A DNA stretch of 64,000 nt from Acidobacteriota bacterium. GTDB taxonomy: Bacteria > Acidobacteriota > Holophagae > Acanthopleuribacterales > Acanthopleuribacteraceae. This document shows, piece by piece, positions 63,072 to 64,000 of the stretch. The notes below the pieces were generated by a model. It was given only the letters and a program-made list of their open reading frames with translations, had not been told where the DNA came from and ran no database searches. Each line of letters begins with the position of its first letter. Position 1 is the stretch's first letter. The DNA is taken from NCBI GenBank assembly GCA_020637335.1, contig JACJWC010000006.1:124001-188000 (forward strand), given 5' to 3'. Position numbers and translations under genes: made by a program.

Positions 63072-63758
63072 ATGCGCATATTAATTTTTGGCCCCAATGG
63101 GAGTGGCAAAGGCACTCAATCCGCACTTTTGGTCAATCGTTTTCAGGTCGCGCACATTGAATCGGGTGCCATTTTTCGCGACCATGCCAAACGCGGCACC
63201 GAGTTGGGCAAGGAAGCCAAAACCTATACCGATCGGGGCGCTTTGGTTCCGGACAGCATTACCATCCCCATGATTCTGGACCGACTCAACGCAGCCGATT
63301 GCGCCAAAGGTTGGATTTTGGATGGATTCCCGCGCAACCCCAGCCAAGCCATTGCCCTGCTGGATGGATTATCCAAGGCAGGAACACCGCTCGACGCCGT
63401 GGTTGAGATTCAAGTCGACCGGGAAATTGCCAAGGCCCGGCTCCTGGGTCGACGCACGTGTCCCGCCGGCCACCCCAATAATTTAGCGATTCCGGGCATT
63501 CAACCGGTAGGTGAGCACGAACCCTACTTTTGTTGGAAATGTGGGGCAGAACTAATCGGTCGATCCGATGATATGGATGAAAACGCCATTGATATCCGCC
63601 TCAATATTTATTTCGATGCTGAAAATGGCACGTTGGCAGCTGTCCAACGGGTCCATGATTGGTGTAAAAAATCCAACACCACCTATGTCACTTTGGATGG
63701 ATCCGCAAAAATAGATCAGGTCCAAGCCGAATTGTGCCAAGGTTTGGGTTTAACCTAA
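63072..63758 (+). CDS. Adenylate kinase-family nucleotide kinase
   Basis: A 228-residue adenylate kinase. GPNGSGKGTQ is the P-loop, ESGAIFRDH the AMP-side segment, and ILDGFPRNPSQA the core motif. The LID region carries RRTCPAGHPNN and FCWKCGAELIGRSDD, likely a zinc-binding lid. It starts 18 bp after ugd, with CGGAGG upstream. It may be an accessory copy since it lies outside the usual ribosomal-protein context. Confidence 0.9.
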   Translation: MRILIFGPNGSGKGTQSALLVNRFQVAHIESGAIFRDHAKRGTELGKEAKTYTDRGALVPDSITIPMILDRLNAADCAKGWILDGFPRNPSQAIALLDGLSKAGTPLDAVVEIQVDREIAKARLLGRRTCPAGHPNNLAIPGIQPVGEHEPYFCWKCGAELIGRSDDMDENAIDIRLNIYFDAENGTLAAVQRVHDWCKKSNTTYVTLDGSAKIDQVQAELCQGLGLT

Positions 63759-63759
63759 G

Positions 63760-64000
63760 TCACTCCAAAATTATGGGTTGGGTCTGGTAGAGATAGGCTG
63801 GATCCGACCCCAGAGACCCGCGTAAAAGGACCAGGACCAGCGGCTGATCGCTTATGATCTCCAGGCGTTGGCTGGGATCGGCCACAAACCAATCTGAAAA
63901 AACCGCCAGCTGTTTGACCATCGGATCTACTGTTTTCCACAAAAACGCGGCGCCAACACCACCCTGCGGATTACGTGTCTGGAATTGGATATGGGCCGGT
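63760..64000 (-). CDS. Partial secreted-type protein with the repeated C-terminal module
   Basis: The complement of 63760-64000 is open to the right edge and encodes 79 residues of a C-terminus. KQLAVFSDWFV, VLVLLRGS and DPAYLYQTQP align with KKLAVFDSLFP, VLLLLRGT and NPGYLYQTNP of the 1250-residue protein at 22097-25849. The stop is TGA at 63760-63762, converging with the adenylate kinase gene. The 5' part is outside the window. Confidence 0.75.
   Translation of the reverse strand, partial: PAHIQFQTRNPQGGVGAAFLWKTVDPMVKQLAVFSDWFVADPSQRLEIISDQPLVLVLLRGSLGSDPAYLYQTQPIILE

Overview
The window reads as chromosomal DNA of a Gram-negative, metabolically versatile bacterium. Evidence includes LonA, MutL, RlmN, SmpB, NrdR, secreted beta-propeller proteins, sigma-54 and partner-switching regulation, and a TPR-type Ser/Thr kinase of a kind common in Acidobacteriota and Planctomycetota. 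An Acidobacteriota-like host is my best guess, from gene style only; no marker in the window settles it. Genes are tightly packed, often with 4-8 nt start/stop overlaps. No CRISPR array, complete prophage or intact insertion sequence was seen.

Region by region. 1-9282: a plus-strand operon for aromatic/CoA catabolism: the three subunits of a 4-hydroxybenzoyl-CoA-reductase-like molybdoenzyme, an aminotransferase, a 3-hydroxyacyl-CoA dehydrogenase/enoyl-CoA hydratase fusion, a thiolase and a tryptophanase, followed by a hemerythrin-like gene. About 9.8-14.5 kb: a decaying accessory patch, AT-rich beyond 12 kb. It holds three arrays of a degenerate 9-bp tandem repeat, a peptidase remnant, a decayed second hemerythrin copy, two secreted beta-propeller proteins, a small secreted protein, tRNA-Arg, and a cluster of TTGACGC repeats beside a possible integrase remnant. 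14.5-22 kb: a small secreted protein, tRNA-Pro, a PP2C phosphatase, a glycosyltransferase, an FGGY kinase with a GDPD phosphodiesterase, an MscS channel and a glycerate kinase. 22-25.9 kb: a 1250-residue secreted Asp-box beta-propeller protein ending in two copies of a ~210-residue module. The tail of that module occurs again in the partial gene at the right edge.

25.9-29.8 kb: a four-gene signalling operon (STAS anti-anti-sigma factor, anti-sigma kinase, RsbU-type phosphatase, NtrC-type regulator). 29.9-41.8 kb: housekeeping genes (rdgB, rph, cupin, nth, amidohydrolase, smpB, lon, nrdR, 2-oxoacid dehydrogenase E1 beta/alpha, mutL). 41.9-46.5 kb: membrane and envelope proteins, including a UbiA-family prenyltransferase whose leader can fold over its ribosome binding site. 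46.5-50 kb: the rlmN - Ser/Thr kinase - PepSY - hypothetical operon. 50-57.9 kb: a nuclease-like EEP protein, tsaE, a REC-histidine kinase and response regulator, an rmlD-like reductase, nitroreductase, cysQ, VOC and WYL proteins. 58-63.8 kb: sugar-nucleotide genes (epimerase, UDP-glucose dehydrogenase), aminopeptidase N and adenylate kinase.

How they work together: the left operon plausibly turns aromatic amino-acid or phenylpropanoid-type acyl-CoA into 4-hydroxybenzoyl-CoA and then benzoyl-CoA. The signalling operon forms a complete partner switch next to a sigma-54 activator. UDP-glucose dehydrogenase and the epimerase could supply UDP-glucuronate and UDP-galacturonate for envelope glycans. 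Most distinctive are the 9-bp repeat arrays, the repeated C-terminal secretion-type module, the amidohydrolase with a degenerate metal site, and the leader hairpin of the UbiA-family gene.
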